Assembly (NCBI RefSeq): GCF_034140825.1
Contig: NC_089043.1
Span: 24,452,001 to 24,516,000 of the forward strand
Direction: 5' to 3'
Length of the DNA: 64,000 bases
From: Oryza sativa Japonica Group
Lineage: Eukaryota; Streptophyta; Magnoliopsida; Poales; Poaceae
The number at the start of each line of letters is the position of its first letter. Position 1 is the first letter of the stretch. The translations under genes and the position numbers were made by a program. Of this stretch, positions 63,001 to 64,000 are shown in pieces. The notes under the pieces were generated by a model. That model worked only from the letters and a program-made list of their open reading frames with translations. It was not told where the DNA came from and did not search any database.

Positions 63001-64000
63001 CAAAGAGGAAGATATAGGGATCGAGCTGCAAGAACACAAATCCGAGCACATGGAGAAGGAATGGAATGGAATGGATGGGACTGGGAACATGAGAAAAATG
63101 GGTTGTTTACCTTTGGATTCGAGTGAATTTTCACCAATTTTGGCTCTGTTTATCCCTTTGGCATTGTCTGCATGGGGACAGTAAAATGCAACAAGCGGAG
63201 AAGCCCAAGCGGAGAAGCCGGGACAGTAAAGGAAGGGATTTATACTAAAAAAACATTTTTAAGAGGAAAAAAAGATAGAGAGGAATACGTTGGTTCATTA
63301 TTTCTGTGTGAACGATGGCAGATGAGAAATTAAATTGTTGTTGTTTTAGAAAAATGGTTACCACCAAATTGTTAGCTTTGCAACACAGTCATGTTTTTCT
63401 CTCCTTTTTGGGGTGTTTTTAGTTCACGTCAAAATTAGAAGTTTGGTTGAAATTGGGATGATGTGATGGAAAAGTTCGAAGTTTATGTGTGTAGGAAAGT
63501 TTCGATGTGATGAAAAAGTTGGAAGTTTTAAAAAAAAGTTTAGAACTAAACTCGGCCTTGGTGGCAATTGTATTTGCATATACCACTACAAACGCTGTTG
63601 TATTTTCAAGGTACGAACGCTGTTGGTATTTAATGTACATTTAAACATTTGTCTTTTTACTAAAATAATATGTTTATAATATTTTATTTTTGTTGTGATA
63701 TATTTTTATTGCTAAAATATTTTAAGCGTGATTTATTATTTTCGTATTTACATAAAAAATAATAAAATATATGGCCAAACGTAATTTTGAAATTCCATGG
63801 CGCCATGCATTAGACTTTCTTTGATTTATATTGCATAAATCAAATAAGAAATAAAATGTAATTTTCAAATTATAAAGTAAATAATCAGATTTAATAACTC
63901 GATAAATAATATAAAAGTGTCGTACAGGTCCGGTAGTATGATTTTTCCTTGATTATAAAATGAATTTAATTTGTTTTGTAATAGTTTCAAAAACAACCAT
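63001..64000. repeat. RF2a upstream region, copy 2 of segmental direct repeat (runs off the window)
   Basis: Matches 57690-58991 in order and orientation with scattered substitutions and small gaps. It contains the equivalent of the RF2a leader/promoter but no RF2a exon is found next to it inside the window; left of 63001 the match stops. The end of the repeat lies beyond 64000. Confidence 0.92.
63411..63557. mobile_element. Short MITE (TTTAGTTC end type), young insertion in copy 2
   Basis: About 147 bp from GGGTGTTTTTAGTTCACG to GAACTAAACTCGGCC, imperfect inverse ends. TTG precedes and follows it. The paralogous site in copy 1 (58200/58201) is empty with one TTG, so a 3-bp (or TTGG, 4-bp) duplication is supported. 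The interior repeats the GGAAAAGTT-GAAGTTT pattern common to this rice MITE family. Confidence 0.9.

Overview
The window is plant nuclear DNA, almost certainly from rice (Oryza sativa or a very close relative). Genes are split by many short GT-AG introns, exons near start codons are very GC-rich, 5' leaders carry (CT)n tracts, and intergenic DNA is packed with grass-type MITEs (Stowaway ends of the type CTCCCTCCGT, and Harbinger/Tourist-like elements with TAA/TTA duplications). The bZIP gene at the right matches my recollection of rice transcription factor RF2a (380 aa), which I remember on chromosome 9; that placement is recall, not a search.

Layout, left to right. 1-2.7 kb: intergenic with degenerate MITEs. 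2.7-11.5 kb (+): a 627-aa plant protein of unknown function with a SAP-like N-terminus; its 3.9-kb intron holds a tRNA-derived SINE. 11.67 kb (-): tRNA-Thr(UGU). 12.1-12.8 kb: a nested, partly inverted Stowaway cluster. 13.2-16.6 kb (+): TCF25/Rqc1-type protein. 18.5-25.5 kb (+): a 1198-aa AAA-ATPase with bromodomain (ATAD2/ANCCA type). 26.4-28.6 kb (-): proteasome subunit beta-7 (PBG1). 30.2-32.8 kb (-): a possible DUF4504/C1orf74-like protein, head to head with 33.1-35.6 kb (+), a short trigger-factor-like protein. 36.4-37.3 kb: a run of Stowaway MITEs. 37.6-41.5 kb (+): organellar, probably mitochondrial, initiation factor IF-2. 42.3-42.6 kb (-): a small secreted peptide precursor ending in a PIP-like motif. 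43.5-45.5 kb: diverged direct repeats. 46.0-49.4 kb (-): Gyp1/TBC1D22-type Rab GAP. 51.2-52.7 kb (-): two small intronless GC-rich genes. 53.9-57.5 kb (-): RF2a-type bZIP. 57.7-64.0 kb: the DNA upstream of RF2a is present twice as a direct repeat, about 5.3 kb apart, and each copy carries a MITE the other lacks.

The genes do not form a pathway. Several are housekeeping functions of protein synthesis and quality control (TCF25, proteasome beta-7, IF-2, trigger-factor-like); the others cover chromatin (AAA-bromodomain), membrane traffic (TBC), transcription (RF2a) and possibly peptide signalling (PIP-like). All multi-exon models were built by hand from GT/AG sites and frame continuity; every summed CDS is a multiple of three. 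The most novel-looking items are the PIP-like precursor with its duplicated peptide tail, the duplicated RF2a upstream region with two filled/empty MITE sites, and the two-frame 3' end of the C1orf74-like gene. I saw no intact autonomous transposon, no retrovirus-like element, no CRISPR array and no prokaryotic gene.
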